NCBI GenBank assembly: GCA_943788235.1
Contig: CALSPM010000005.1
Location: 644,001 to 708,000, forward strand
DNA: 64,000 nucleotides
Source of the DNA: an uncultured Cyclobacteriaceae bacterium
Lineage (GTDB): Bacteria > Bacteroidota > Bacteroidia > Cytophagales > Cyclobacteriaceae
Direction: 5' to 3'
Part shown: in pieces, positions 38,646 through 47,343 of the stretch
Layout of the letters: each line of letters starts with the position of its first letter
How positions within the stretch are numbered: the stretch's first letter is position 1
Program-made: the position numbers and the translations under genes
The notes under the pieces: model-generated
Databases searched by the model: none
What the model was told of the DNA's origin: nothing
The model's input: the letters and a program-made list of their open reading frames with translations, nothing else

Positions 38646-39455
38646 ATGAAAAAAAATTTTAAACTAATTTTATTTTTTATTTCCATATTATCTGTGGCGA
38701 GTATCGTGTCATGTGGAGATGAGGAAGATCCGACTAGCGCTGTGTCGTATTCCCTCACTGTTCAGATTGAACCTGTAATAGGTGGCAGTGTTTCCCAGAC
38801 ATCTGAAACTTTTATATCGGGCACGACCGCTACCTTAACGGCAACGGCCAATACGAATTATATTTTTTCGACTTGGACTGGATCTTCAAACAGTACATCG
38901 AATCCTTTAGAATTAATTATGAATGAGGATAAATCACTGGTTGCCGTTTTTGAATTAATGGACAGCGACCAAGATGGGATAACCGATGATTTAGATGAAT
39001 GTCCTGATACCGCTGAAGGAAGCACAGTAGATGATAAAGGTTGTGAAGAAGAGGTTGCTGAAGTTGATGAAACTGTTTGGACGGGAGACGTGATAAATTT
39101 TAGTAAATCAGATGGTGCTGATCCTGCGTTAGCCGCCAATCAAGATCGGATTACCGACAAAGTCTGGATTACTCGAGATAATGAAGAGGGAGGACAAATA
39201 TATAATCGGGTATTAGAAAATGCTTCAGATAAACAAACGAGTCCATTGGGAACAGCATGGTCTGAAGGGTCCATTGATGATTATGCCTCTTTAACTTACA
39301 CCTCCTTTCGAACGGCAACGGGAAAGCCCAAAGACGCCGTCGGCAAAACTTATGTAGTACATCTTACTGAGGACAACATTTATTTATCAGTGAAGCTAAT
39401 TTCTTGGTCTGGAGGCAAGGCGGGAGGGTTTAGTTACGATCGGAGTACAGATTAA
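38646..39455 (+). CDS. Lipoprotein with bacterial repeat and calcium-binding repeat
   Basis: A 269-residue lipoprotein. The ATG at 38646 is preferred over 38592 because it begins the signal (MKKNFKLILFFISILSVASIVSC). Residues about 35-100 form an InlB-B-repeat-like beta domain with VIGGSVSQTSETFISGTTATL and TWTGSS, and residues about 105-125 are a thrombospondin type 3-like calcium repeat (MDSDQDGITDDLDECPDTAEGS). The C-terminal about 130 residues, with WTGDVINFSKSDGADP and YTSFRTATGKPKD, are unassigned. It is a surface-exposed protein, probably for adhesion or carbohydrate binding. A good terminator follows. Confidence 0.78.
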   Translation: MKKNFKLILFFISILSVASIVSCGDEEDPTSAVSYSLTVQIEPVIGGSVSQTSETFISGTTATLTATANTNYIFSTWTGSSNSTSNPLELIMNEDKSLVAVFELMDSDQDGITDDLDECPDTAEGSTVDDKGCEEEVAEVDETVWTGDVINFSKSDGADPALAANQDRITDKVWITRDNEEGGQIYNRVLENASDKQTSPLGTAWSEGSIDDYASLTYTSFRTATGKPKDAVGKTYVVHLTEDNIYLSVKLISWSGGKAGGFSYDRSTD

Positions 39456-39488
39456 TTTTCCATAAAAATACGTTCGTAATAGGATAAA

Positions 39489-39527
39489 AAAAGTACCCTT
39501 TTAATTTTTAAAAGAGTGCTTTTTTTA
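39489..39527 (+). terminator. Rho-independent terminator after the 38646 lipoprotein
   Basis: Stem AGTACCCTTTT with AAAAGAGTGCT (39492-39502 with 39510-39520, one mismatch) followed by a run of seven T. It lies 36 bases past the stop codon on the plus strand. Confidence 0.8.
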
Positions 39528-39581
39528 TAAAAAGGCTGTTTTTGATGATAGCACTGGGGAACTCAATTCAGGTAAAGACCT

Positions 39582-40290
39582 CTATAATTCAGAATAATTA
39601 CCCCACATTTCTAAACTTTTGCTGAAAGCAACATTACTTGCATTGTAATTTCCATCGAACATTTCGTTGTATTTTTTCACCACTTTAGGCCACGATTCAG
39701 ACTCATTGTCTAGTCCAGTATAGTCCTTGTGTACAATACGTCACTAAAACTCTTCCCGGGATACCCTCCTATGGAAGAGCCCCACACACGAAGAAAGATT
39801 TCATCACCTAACTCGGCAGCAGCTTTGGTAACATTTTTTCTATATCGCCAAAAATTTTCACCCTCTCCGGGCTTGCTTTTATAAAAAAGCACCTTCCCAA
39901 CTTTTTTTCATCGGACTTAGCGATATTATTAGATGCATCCGCTGCATACTGCAAAAACTCTGTCCCTGATGAATTGGTTATTTTCGGACTTACATTTTTT
40001 CACCACCACTCATTTTCTTTTTTTGGATAGGCTTCTATTTGACCAAAACTGTCAGCATATAAGAATCTGACTAATTGACCATTTTCACCAGTAGAGACTC
40101 GGAACGTATAAATTTTTTCACCTTCTAAGGTGTTGTTAAATTTTTTAGTTTTTTCACCTAGCAAAGATTTTATCTCATTGGCGTCCGCAGTATTAAAATC
40201 AAGATACATGATACTGCCTACTTGAACGAAAGCTGTGAAAAAAGCCAAGCTCAAAAACAGGAAAGTATTGACTATTCTTTTCCTTTTATG
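39582..40290 (-). pseudogene. Broken paralogue of the 40499 gene
   Basis: Fragments match the adjacent intact gene in order: LGEKTKKFNNTLEGEKIYTFRV, FLQYAADASNNIAKSDEKK, GENFWRYRKNVTKAAAELGD and ENESESWPKVVKKYNEMF all correspond to parts of that protein. A TGA interrupts after the EWW residues near 40000, and frameshifts lie near 39890 and 39715. The expected ATG has lost its G near 40290, leaving ATAAAAGG after a hydrophobic start. The C-terminal fragment ends at TAG 39582-39584. It is an old duplication of the neighbouring gene that has decayed in several independent ways. Confidence 0.75.
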
Positions 40291-40498
40291 TTAGTTGAAT
40301 TTATTTAGAAATAATAGCTGATTGTTATTTTTAAGCATATTGTTACTTTTTCATTGAAATCTCAAAAGAGAAGTACTGCTGTGAGGTCAAAAACGTTAGT
40401 AATAACAAAGATAAATGCAGAAAGAAAAAGTATAATAAAATGACTTTCCTTTCTGCATCAATATGAAAGTTTAAATTTTTGTTAAAATAAAATCAAAC

Positions 40499-41251
40499 TT
40501 ATTGTGTGGAGAGCCCTGGCATGAAGACCGCATTGTAATTTCCCCTTGACCATTCCAATAAGGACTCATTGTACAATTGGAAATCGTTTTTCCAAGAACC
40601 ATCCCCGAACATTTCATCATAGGTCTCTTGGACACTTTCGCCCTTAGAGGCACCTTCTGGTAACTTGATGTCATTGTAGGTTGTAATAATTCGTACCGTA
40701 TTAGAATTTCCTCCGGAATCAAGATAAAAAACACCCTGTCTGATTTCTGGGCGTACTTTGGTTAAAACTTGATTGTATCTTTTCAAGTACCGCCAAAAAT
40801 GATCCTGATTACCATTTTTCATTACCCTAGTTAAGCTTCTCATGTATCGTTGAGGTTCTGATTTTTCAAAGTTTAAGCTCAACTCTTTTACTCGAACCCA
40901 AATATAGGGTCCTTCGCCATTTTGGACATACTTGTCTACGTTATCCATCCAAAATTTATCTTGGGCTGGATTATCCATTAAAAACCAGTCGATGGATCTT
41001 CTTGGCATAATCCGCTCATATCGACCATTTTCAGCATCTGCTCCACTTGTGAGTTTAGTTGTATAGGCAGATGTTTCTTGAGTTTTATTATACAGTTTCG
41101 TTTTTTCTGCAATGGCTTGTTCGAATTTTGAAACCATCCCTTTCTTGGGTGTATATTCGAAGGTGATCCAATACTCGGCATCAGGGCTTGATTGCGAAAA
41201 CCCAAAATAGCTTGAGAAAATTAGGATAATGATCAGTAGAAAATTTTTCAT
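40499..41251 (-). CDS. Exported protein of unknown function, member of a duplicated family
   Basis: A 250-residue protein with a signal peptide (residues 1-19, ending FGFSQ) and mixed alpha/beta secondary structure. Aromatic-rich segments AEYWITFEYTPKKG, QDHFWRYLKRYNQVL and YDEMFGDGSWKNDF are also found, with different residues, in the broken copy next door, so the two are paralogues. It is not recognised as a named family. Its leader carries a 20-base direct tandem repeat (41251-41290) just before the ATG. Role unknown; the duplication suggests dosage or diversification. Confidence 0.72.
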   Translation of the reverse strand: MKNFLLIIILIFSSYFGFSQSSPDAEYWITFEYTPKKGMVSKFEQAIAEKTKLYNKTQETSAYTTKLTSGADAENGRYERIMPRRSIDWFLMDNPAQDKFWMDNVDKYVQNGEGPYIWVRVKELSLNFEKSEPQRYMRSLTRVMKNGNQDHFWRYLKRYNQVLTKVRPEIRQGVFYLDSGGNSNTVRIITTYNDIKLPEGASKGESVQETYDEMFGDGSWKNDFQLYNESLLEWSRGNYNAVFMPGLSTQ

Positions 41252-41290
41252 TTGATTGTTTAGTTTAAAATTTGATTGTTTAGTTTAAAT
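41251..41290. repeat. Tandem 20-base direct repeat in the leader of the 40499 gene
   Basis: Two adjoining units, 41251-41270 and 41271-41290, each starting tttgattgtttagtttaaa. The first covers the last base of the ATG side. A recent duplication, it may affect translation start or spacing. Confidence 0.8.
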
Positions 41291-41608
41291 AAGAATTAAA
41301 TATAACCAAATTTTTTAGTAGAAGGGGAGAATCAAACCTTGTCTTAATGCCCCAAAAATACGCAGCATTTTGTGGGCGAACACGTTACTAGCCAAAAAAC
41401 GAAATAACGGGCTATGAAATAAGTCTCATTGTAGGGGTTCGAGAGGTTCCCTACTGGGCTGAAAACAGTAGGGTAACGGGCGGTTCAATTGAACACGATC
41501 AGCATAGATACTGCTCTCCTAATTCAAAAGGGCTTTCAAACTGGTGAGCATTGAGGATAAAGCTTATTAAAGAAAGGGTATTAAAAAACAGATTTATTAG
41601 ATAGGTAT
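41252..41608. other. 357-base intergenic region with alternative hairpins
   Basis: No gene is supported. Beside the tandem repeat, the segment 41431-41473 can fold in two exclusive ways: GTAGGG (41431-41436) with CCCTAC (41449-41454), or CCCTACTG (41449-41456) with CAGTAGGG (41466-41473). It is GC-richer than its surroundings. It could be a structured RNA, or an old remnant. Confidence 0.5.
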
Positions 41609-42562
41609 TTAGATTTTTCTATCCGTACTTTCCCACCTGGCCGGCTTTGGCAACGTTTTTTCTAGATACTTACTTACTTCAGGGCAGGATTGCTTATTTT
41701 TATTTCGGAGGTCGGCCACACATATAAATGAAAAATCAATGGCCAAAAAGATTCTCAATTTATTAATAATACGGGAAAGATAATCAGATTGAATAAGGAT
41801 TAAAGTTTTCTTTTCTTTCACAAAGTTCAACATCTTATGATGTGAGAAGTAATAGCAGTAGGCGTCTAGAAAGCAAAAGGTATCTTCCGATCGAAACAAA
41901 GTATTTCGGAGTATTTCGATGGCTTCCGGATGAAGGCCAATGAATTTTTTTACATAAGTTTTATTCAAAATCCTGGGGCTATGTCCAATAGGTGGGGGCA
42001 TTTTTTTGGTAAGACCTAACTGTTGAAAGGTATTTTCTCTTGCCTTAGAAACTTGACCATCTAGATTAAAAGGGTTAATTAAATAGGAATTACTGCTAAT
42101 GAATCTCAATAATTTATCGGATTCTTGGTACCAAATGGGTTTTCCAGTAGTGTCGAATAAGTCTTTCAGTGACAAAGGCGCTGTCAAAAGCATGTCATCG
42201 TTGAAATACAAGAAGTTTTCGGTTAAATTAGGGATTTCATGCAGCACCGATTCAAATGTGCAGGAACAAAAGGAAATGCCCTTTAAAAGTTCATTTGCAT
42301 TGATGAGAACAAGATCAGCTCTACTTTGATCTATAAAGTCCGGAATAGAACCATGATTGGTAACTAAATATATTTTATGGATGTATTCAGAAAAATACAG
42401 ATCTAAACTCCTTAAGGAATACTTTAATTCATTCAGGCTTGAGTCAAAACGAGCCGTATTATTGGCAGCACTCTTTTTTTTGATGTATTGATCTTTTTCT
42501 TTTTGCCATGCTTCATTCTTGTGGTCGACCCAAGTATATACGACATCTATTTTTTTGGGCAT
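41609..42562 (-). CDS. Stealth-family phosphotransferase-like protein
   Basis: A 317-residue protein of the Stealth family, enzymes that transfer sugar-1-phosphate to glycans, as in capsule synthesis and GlcNAc-phosphotransferase. Conserved region 1 is IDVVYTWVD at residues 5-13; conserved region 2 includes NELKYSLRSLDLY near 44-56, IYLVTNHGSIPDF, and FLYFNDDM at 117-124. A GHSPR motif near 196 belongs to region 3. It lacks a signal peptide, so it works in the cytoplasm. No capsule cluster surrounds it here. Family call is good. Confidence 0.85.
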   Translation of the reverse strand: MPKKIDVVYTWVDHKNEAWQKEKDQYIKKKSAANNTARFDSSLNELKYSLRSLDLYFSEYIHKIYLVTNHGSIPDFIDQSRADLVLINANELLKGISFCSCTFESVLHEIPNLTENFLYFNDDMLLTAPLSLKDLFDTTGKPIWYQESDKLLRFISSNSYLINPFNLDGQVSKARENTFQQLGLTKKMPPPIGHSPRILNKTYVKKFIGLHPEAIEILRNTLFRSEDTFCFLDAYCYYFSHHKMLNFVKEKKTLILIQSDYLSRIINKLRIFLAIDFSFICVADLRNKNKQSCPEVSKYLEKTLPKPARWESTDRKI

Positions 42563-42739
42563 GAGGGTTGCTTCTTCTTTTATGATTTTGTACTAGACAA
42601 ATGTCTATTAAAAAAATGAATTTTGGTTGACCTTTCTTAGAAGTGGTTCACAAATAAATATAATTTATCCTGCCTCAGGATGGTTAATTATCAATTAAGT
42701 ACAGTAATAATCTGATTATGTATTTCTCTGAAATAACTT

Positions 42740-43699
42740 TTATTTTAAACCATTGAGATCATATTTCGAAACAAAATCCCAGATGAGCTGACTGGTATTC
42801 GCTCCCTCATAGGAAAGATCAAACCAAACATGATCCCCATCAACGATCTTATAATGTTCCACTGAGGTACCGCTGTCTCCATCTTGATATGCATAATATT
42901 CTATGAGGGTACCATTGTCAGTGATACTATTGGTTAAAGGATCTGCAGTCGTATGGTTGAAGGAGGTCCAATGATTCAACATATCTTCTACCGATGCATA
43001 ATAATCACTAATACCATCATAAGGACGGTAATAATCTGAAGTCCCATGAATTTCAATAACTGCGGTTGGGTGTAGTGGATTACAGTTATCTATAGTTTCC
43101 TGGTACATCAATCCAGAGACAGCACCTATTGCAGCTATTTTATCACTATTGTAGCAAGCAAGTGCAAAGGTAAAGTCAGCACCATTTGAAAAACCACAGG
43201 CATAGATACGTAAACTGTCAATATTGTAATTGACAGTTAATTTATTGATTAGGGCATTGGTGAATTCAAAATCTTTTGCATTGCTTTTATTTGTTGAAGT
43301 TACCAATGCATTATTCCAGTGTGAACTACCATCTAATATGGTTCCCTGAGGATAAACAATAATAAAGTTATTTGAATCAGCAAGATTTCTCATATCTGCA
43401 TACTCCATGTGACTGCTTGCTGAGGAACCATTTCCATGGAAATTAAGCATCAGAGGAACTGCAGACGAACTATCATAGGCCTCAGGCACATACAATACAT
43501 ATTCTCTTATGAGACCGTCATAGATAATCGTATCAGCATCCATGTTTGTAAATTCTGTATTCGTTTTATCTGAACCTTTATCCTTTGTAGCCGTCTTATC
43601 ATATGATTTATCAGTCGTAGTCTGATCACTATCGTCATCACTACAATGGATAAATGAGAAGAGTGAACAATTTAGACTTAATAAAAGAAAGTATTTCAT
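42740..43699 (-). CDS. PHB-depolymerase/feruloyl-esterase family lipoprotein
   Basis: An esterase of the LpqC/PHB-depolymerase alpha/beta hydrolase family. The reading frame opens at 43726, but the second ATG at 43699 is preferred because it starts a clean lipoprotein signal (MKYFLLLSLNCSLFSFIHC). A Ser/Thr/Asp-rich linker follows. The nucleophile is Ser180 (long numbering) in CGFSNGAD, with FHGNGSSASS near 97-106 as oxyanion region and DGDHVWFDL near 300 for the catalytic His. These enzymes cleave ester links in plant polymers or polyesters. No neighbours suggest a pathway. Confidence 0.85.
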   Translation of the reverse strand: MKYFLLLSLNCSLFSFIHCSDDDSDQTTTDKSYDKTATKDKGSDKTNTEFTNMDADTIIYDGLIREYVLYVPEAYDSSSAVPLMLNFHGNGSSASSHMEYADMRNLADSNNFIIVYPQGTILDGSSHWNNALVTSTNKSNAKDFEFTNALINKLTVNYNIDSLRIYACGFSNGADFTFALACYNSDKIAAIGAVSGLMYQETIDNCNPLHPTAVIEIHGTSDYYRPYDGISDYYASVEDMLNHWTSFNHTTADPLTNSITDNGTLIEYYAYQDGDSGTSVEHYKIVDGDHVWFDLSYEGANTSQLIWDFVSKYDLNGLK

Positions 43700-43783
43700 G
43701 GACCTATCAAGATATATTTTTTTCATTTTGAGAATGATTAAACATTATACAGAACAACCGCTTTGGACAGGGAATACCCTACC

Positions 43784-43855
43784 TTAATAATTTAAAAAAG
43801 TTAATTTTTTAAATTATTAAATAACCCTTAAAGATAGTTAAGAGGGTTTTTTTAA
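43784..43855. terminator. Two adjacent inverted repeats, terminator-like
   Basis: A 16-bp AT-only perfect stem (43784-43799 with 43805-43820, loop gttaa), next to an AACCCTT/AGAGGGTT hairpin (43823-43829 with 43841-43848) followed by seven T on the plus strand. The plus strand has no gene to end, so the hairpins may end the broken DUF1330 transcript on the minus strand or serve another role. Confidence 0.45.
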
Positions 43856-43975
43856 TTTACATATTAAGTTGAAAACTTCTTGCCTATCTCAAGAATTTTA
43901 TAGGATCATTACTGAAAATTTTCATCAAAGTAGAGATAATGACAGGATAGTTTCTAGTTATGTGGAAGCTAAAAT

Positions 43976-44263
43976 TCACACACCTTCGATTATAATAAAT
44001 TCACCTGCGCTCGTAGAACGACGTTCAAGGGCGATTTTTTGATAAGCTTCGCTGTTAAATCAGTTATTCATTTGTTCTATACTTGGAAATTCAAGTACTA
44101 CATTGACATTGCTTCGCCTGCCCTCTTCATAATGAATGGTACCTCCACGAACCAAGAACTTGCCCTCAAAAGAAGGTAAGGTAGCATCAACTTTAGCAGA
44201 ATAATTTGTAGTGAATGAACGATGTTTAACGGTAGGACTACCCAATACATAAGCTTTTGCCAT
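43976..44263 (-). pseudogene. DUF1330 family protein, single nonsense codon
   Basis: A frame of 95 residues of the small DUF1330 (antibiotic monooxygenase-like dimeric) family. The start has FEGKFLVRGGTIHYEE, family-typical, and the C-terminus SEAYQKIALERRSTSAGEF fits the family end. A TGA at the position of an expected Trp (EQMNN-stop-FNSEAYQ) splits the frame. A single change from TGG would restore it. No stop-codon recoding is likely, since TGA ends intact genes here (for example porV). It is an early-stage pseudogene or an error. Confidence 0.75.
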
Positions 44264-44391
44264 TTTTATTTTTTGATGTGAAAAAACCGTAGAGCTAGAA
44301 AAACTTTCAAACTCATATTATTTATCTTTAAAACATAATTAAGTCAAGTCTGTGTTTATTAAGAGGGAGCTCGAGTATTTACCAACTGGGA

Positions 44392-44625
44392 CTAATTCAG
44401 ACAGACGCCTTCAGTCCAGGAAACTACAATACCCTCAGCAAAACAGGAATTACTATAAGTGACGTCATTGCAACCACACACGGGTTGATAAATTTCAATG
44501 CAAACTTTATTTGGATTTGGGAGATCGATTAAACAAATATTTTGAATTACTTCTTGATCTGCATCGCTGCAAGAGACGAGCGCGAAGAGGATAGCTAAGG
44601 TGAGGGAGTATTTGATGGATTTCAT
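44392..44625 (-). CDS. Kazal-type serine protease inhibitor domain lipoprotein
   Basis: A 77-residue lipoprotein (signal residues 1-18, lipobox Cys19 in ALVSC). The remainder is one Kazal-like domain, with Cys-Ile-Glu-Ile-Tyr-Gln-Pro-Val-Cys-Gly-Cys, TYSNSCFAEG and a last Cys near the end (GVC). Six Cys in the canonical order can be counted. Such domains block serine proteases; a lipid-anchored version at the surface could guard against host or predator proteases. Single-gene unit; the family is firm, target unknown. Confidence 0.8.
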   Translation of the reverse strand: MKSIKYSLTLAILFALVSCSDADQEVIQNICLIDLPNPNKVCIEIYQPVCGCNDVTYSNSCFAEGIVVSWTEGVCLN

Positions 44626-44705
44626 AATTATTGACGTAATTTATGAGGTAATCTGTAAATAAAAAAAGCCTCTATAATATTAATGTAAGTGCTTGATTTA
44701 CAATG

Positions 44706-44779
44706 TGGAGAAGATGGGATTCGAACCCACGACCTCTTGACTGCCAGTCAAGCGCTCTAGCCAACTGAGCTACATCCCC
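44706..44779 (-). tRNA. tRNA-Ala (anticodon GGC)
   Basis: Minus-strand cloverleaf of 74 bases. The anticodon stem CTTGA/TCAAG holds the loop CTGGCAG with anticodon GGC. The acceptor has a G3-U70 pair, the alanine identity element, with a U-U mismatch at 6-67. T arm GTTCGAATC is present. The 3' CCA is not encoded (after the discriminator A comes CAT). It follows the NlpC/P60 gene by 33 bases on the same strand. Confidence 0.92.
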
Positions 44780-44812
44780 ATTTTTTCAAGTGGCTAAAAT
44801 ACATTAAGTTTT

Positions 44813-45292
44813 TTATTTGATGACCCTTCGAAAGTATTTCGTGTGTTTTTTGTAGTAATCATTGTAAGTATCTTCAACCACACCTCTGCTCGAAGAAGCA
44901 TGAACAAATTTGATTGTGCCTTTTTCGGCATAGGTGACCATACCTGTATGCCACCATTTTTCTCGTTTTTGTTTGAATTCAAAATAAACAATATCCCCTG
45001 GTCTTACGCTACCTTTTCCTCTCTTATTGCCCACCTTGGCTTGCTCTTGAGCCGTCCTAGGTAGCTTTATACCAATTTTTCCATAAGATTGTTGAATCAG
45101 GCTAGAGCAATCAATGCCATTTCTTGAGTTTCCGCCATATCTATAAGGGGTTCCTATAAAAGATTTGGCATGGCTGGTAGCCAGGATTATTTTTTTTTGT
45201 TTTTTTCTTCCTTGCCCTAGCACTTCATGACCCGACACTAAAGCCAAAAAAAAGGTCAAAATTGAGAGGATGATGAGTGTCTTTCGATTCAT
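44813..45292 (-). CDS. NlpC/P60-family peptidoglycan peptidase (C40)
   Basis: A 159-residue secreted cysteine peptidase. The start MNRKTLIILS at 45292 is preferred over a longer frame from 45325, since the latter overlaps the methyltransferase stop (45307) and lacks a signal peptide. Residues 1-27 are a signal. The catalytic set is Cys62 in GIDCSSL, His115 in WWHTGMV and His131 in FVHASSS. C40 enzymes cleave the D-Glu-DAP bond in peptidoglycan for growth or wall remodelling. Methyltransferase lies 15 bases upstream on the same strand. Firm family call. Confidence 0.9.
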   Translation of the reverse strand: MNRKTLIILSILTFFLALVSGHEVLGQGRKKQKKIILATSHAKSFIGTPYRYGGNSRNGIDCSSLIQQSYGKIGIKLPRTAQEQAKVGNKRGKGSVRPGDIVYFEFKQKREKWWHTGMVTYAEKGTIKFVHASSSRGVVEDTYNDYYKKHTKYFRRVIK

Positions 45293-45306
45293 GGGCGAAT
45301 AAAAAC

Positions 45307-46077
45307 TTATTTTTCTAAGATACAAAATAAATCTAAATTGTCTTCCGCCTGTGGGGCCAGTAAATAATCGTCATGATGTATGGACGTCACCAAACTGTCC
45401 TCTGCTGCTTTGAGTTTATTCCGATTCATTCGATTGAGTAAATCATAGGGTACTCTCAGGAAAGCAGCAGGTAATCGGTGTTGGAGACCAAGAAAATCAA
45501 ATCGCATAATACGGTCCACGGATATCTTGTTGCGTCTATAATATTCCATTACTTTTTCATTTCCTTTGATCCCTTTCATTTCTACGTTTCGGAAATATTT
45601 TAAACAAAGACTGCTCAATTCTGTGGCAGTATACTCTCTGGTATGCCAAGGATTTCGACTTAAAGTCATTTTTCTGTTAGGGGTGGTGAGTATCGCACAT
45701 CCACCGGGTTTTAATATTCGATGAATTTCTTTGATGAAGAGGGCATCATCTTCAAGGTGTTCAATGACTTGAAAACTCACAATACTATCAAAACTATTGT
45801 CAGGAAAGGGTATGGGAGGAAAAAGGCTGCTCTCAAAACGAAAGAACGGATATTTTAACTTAAGTTTTTCAATGATAGACCCAATTTTGTCTATGGCCGT
45901 ATAATGATCGACCCCGCTATCTAGTTCAGAAATCCCACGACCTTCGCCGCATCCCAATTCCAGCAGGTTTCCTTTGACATATGTTTTACCGAGCAAGTAA
46001 GCCTTTAGGAGTCTTTGGTGTATCGGGTTGTCTGATGGTATTTTGTCTGAAGTAATCTCTGTGGTAAAAACACTCAT
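45307..46077 (-). CDS. Class I SAM-dependent methyltransferase
   Basis: A 256-residue cytoplasmic methyltransferase. The SAM-binding motif I is LLELGCGEGRG near residues 37-47; motif IV/post-I features are FDSIVSFQVIEHLEDD near 97-112 and ILKPGGCAILTTPN near 121-134. This set fits methyltransferase type 11/ubiquinone-biosynthesis-like proteins. The substrate cannot be told. It stands upstream of the C40 gene and divergent from the GWxTD gene. Confidence 0.88.
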   Translation of the reverse strand: MSVFTTEITSDKIPSDNPIHQRLLKAYLLGKTYVKGNLLELGCGEGRGISELDSGVDHYTAIDKIGSIIEKLKLKYPFFRFESSLFPPIPFPDNSFDSIVSFQVIEHLEDDALFIKEIHRILKPGGCAILTTPNRKMTLSRNPWHTREYTATELSSLCLKYFRNVEMKGIKGNEKVMEYYRRNKISVDRIMRFDFLGLQHRLPAAFLRVPYDLLNRMNRNKLKAAEDSLVTSIHHDDYLLAPQAEDNLDLFCILEK

Positions 46078-46197
46078 AAAATATTTTATAACAACCTAAA
46101 AAAAGGAAACTAATGCTTTATTAAAAACTTAAGGATTTATTGATACTTTCTATATCGATGCCCAAAATTTATATTAAATTCAAAATTATTAAGAATA

Positions 46198-47343
46198 TTG
46201 ATGAAAAGCACCTTCATTTTACTTTGTTTGCTTCTTTTTTTAAGCTCAGTGTCAGGGATTGATCTATCTAAATTTAATACTGCTTATTGGTATGATCCTG
46301 CTGCTCCTTTGACGATCAAATCTCGTGTAGTACAGAGATCAGATAACCATCATGTTTTTCTATCCCTAAGATACAATCCTTCGGATACCATAAATATGAG
46401 ATTATTATTGCAGACCAATTATTTTGACAACACCGATCGATTATTACAAGCATATGAAATGGATACTTTAGGGGGTATGGCCGATCAGGTACTGCTAAAG
46501 CTTACCTTCAGGGAAGTGTCTGAACAATTGCTGGTCCTCGAATTTGAGCTTGCTGGGGCTTATTATTATTATCCGATAAACCTTAAAAGAGGAAGATTGA
46601 ATCATCCTCAATTTTATCCATTACAGATGAATGGGATACCACTTATTTCATCTTTTTTAACCTCATCTTCACTGAAATTTAATAGAGACTATACTCAGGA
46701 TACGCTTTATTTTTTTCAGTACAAAGCTGATTTTCAACCTGCAGATCCGCCCACGGGCATCGCGCATTCTGTGGCTTCGAGGTTATTGATGGATTCTGTT
46801 TTTATTAGTACCCAGGAGGTATCATTGCTGCAAAATCATTTTTATTTCATACAATCAGATACGTTGTCCTTGGAAGGATTAACCTTATTTATGGGCCCAA
46901 AGCATTATCCTGATATGAAATTAATGGCTGAACTTATTCCCCCTTTGACATATTTCACCTCACGTTCAGAATTAGATGAAATAAGGAATGCCAAAGACCC
47001 TAAAATAGCCTTTGAAAATTTTTGGCTGAATATTCATATATCTCCTGAAGCGGCGGGAGCTGCCATTAGGAGTTATTACCGGGCCATCAAAAAGGCGAAC
47101 GAATTATTTACTAGTTACAAAGAAGGGTGGAAGACAGATAGGGGCATGGTTTATATTATATTTGGAAATCCGGATAGGGTCTTTAGAGATAATAAAAAAG
47201 AAATTTGGCTTTATGGAGATATTCGATTTGAATTTAAAATAATATCTAATCTCTTTGCACCCAAGATGTACGTCCTACTTAGAGATAAAGGATATGAAAA
47301 AATATGGATAAAAAAGATTACCGATTTACGCAGCGCCCTGTAA
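46198..47343 (+). CDS. GWxTD domain-containing protein
   Basis: A 381-residue secreted protein (signal residues 1-19) with a C-terminal GWxTD domain: EGWKTDRGMVYIIFGNPD near 316-333, then EIWLYGD. The family is restricted mostly to Bacteroidota and is of unknown function; it is often found beside rlmB, as here. The stop codon overlaps the rlmB start by 40 bases, implying coupled translation. The rest is beta-rich without named domains. Confidence 0.85.
   Translation: MMKSTFILLCLLLFLSSVSGIDLSKFNTAYWYDPAAPLTIKSRVVQRSDNHHVFLSLRYNPSDTINMRLLLQTNYFDNTDRLLQAYEMDTLGGMADQVLLKLTFREVSEQLLVLEFELAGAYYYYPINLKRGRLNHPQFYPLQMNGIPLISSFLTSSSLKFNRDYTQDTLYFFQYKADFQPADPPTGIAHSVASRLLMDSVFISTQEVSLLQNHFYFIQSDTLSLEGLTLFMGPKHYPDMKLMAELIPPLTYFTSRSELDEIRNAKDPKIAFENFWLNIHISPEAAGAAIRSYYRAIKKANELFTSYKEGWKTDRGMVYIIFGNPDRVFRDNKKEIWLYGDIRFEFKIISNLFAPKMYVLLRDKGYEKIWIKKITDLRSAL

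Noticed and set aside
43976-44263. TGA as a sense (Trp) codon
   Set aside because: One gene could be read through with TGA as Trp, but intact genes such as porV and the WG-repeat gene end with TGA, and the others contain ordinary TGG codons.
44706-44779. tRNA-Ala as an integration site
   Set aside because: No repeat of the tRNA 3' end and no integrase gene was seen in the window.
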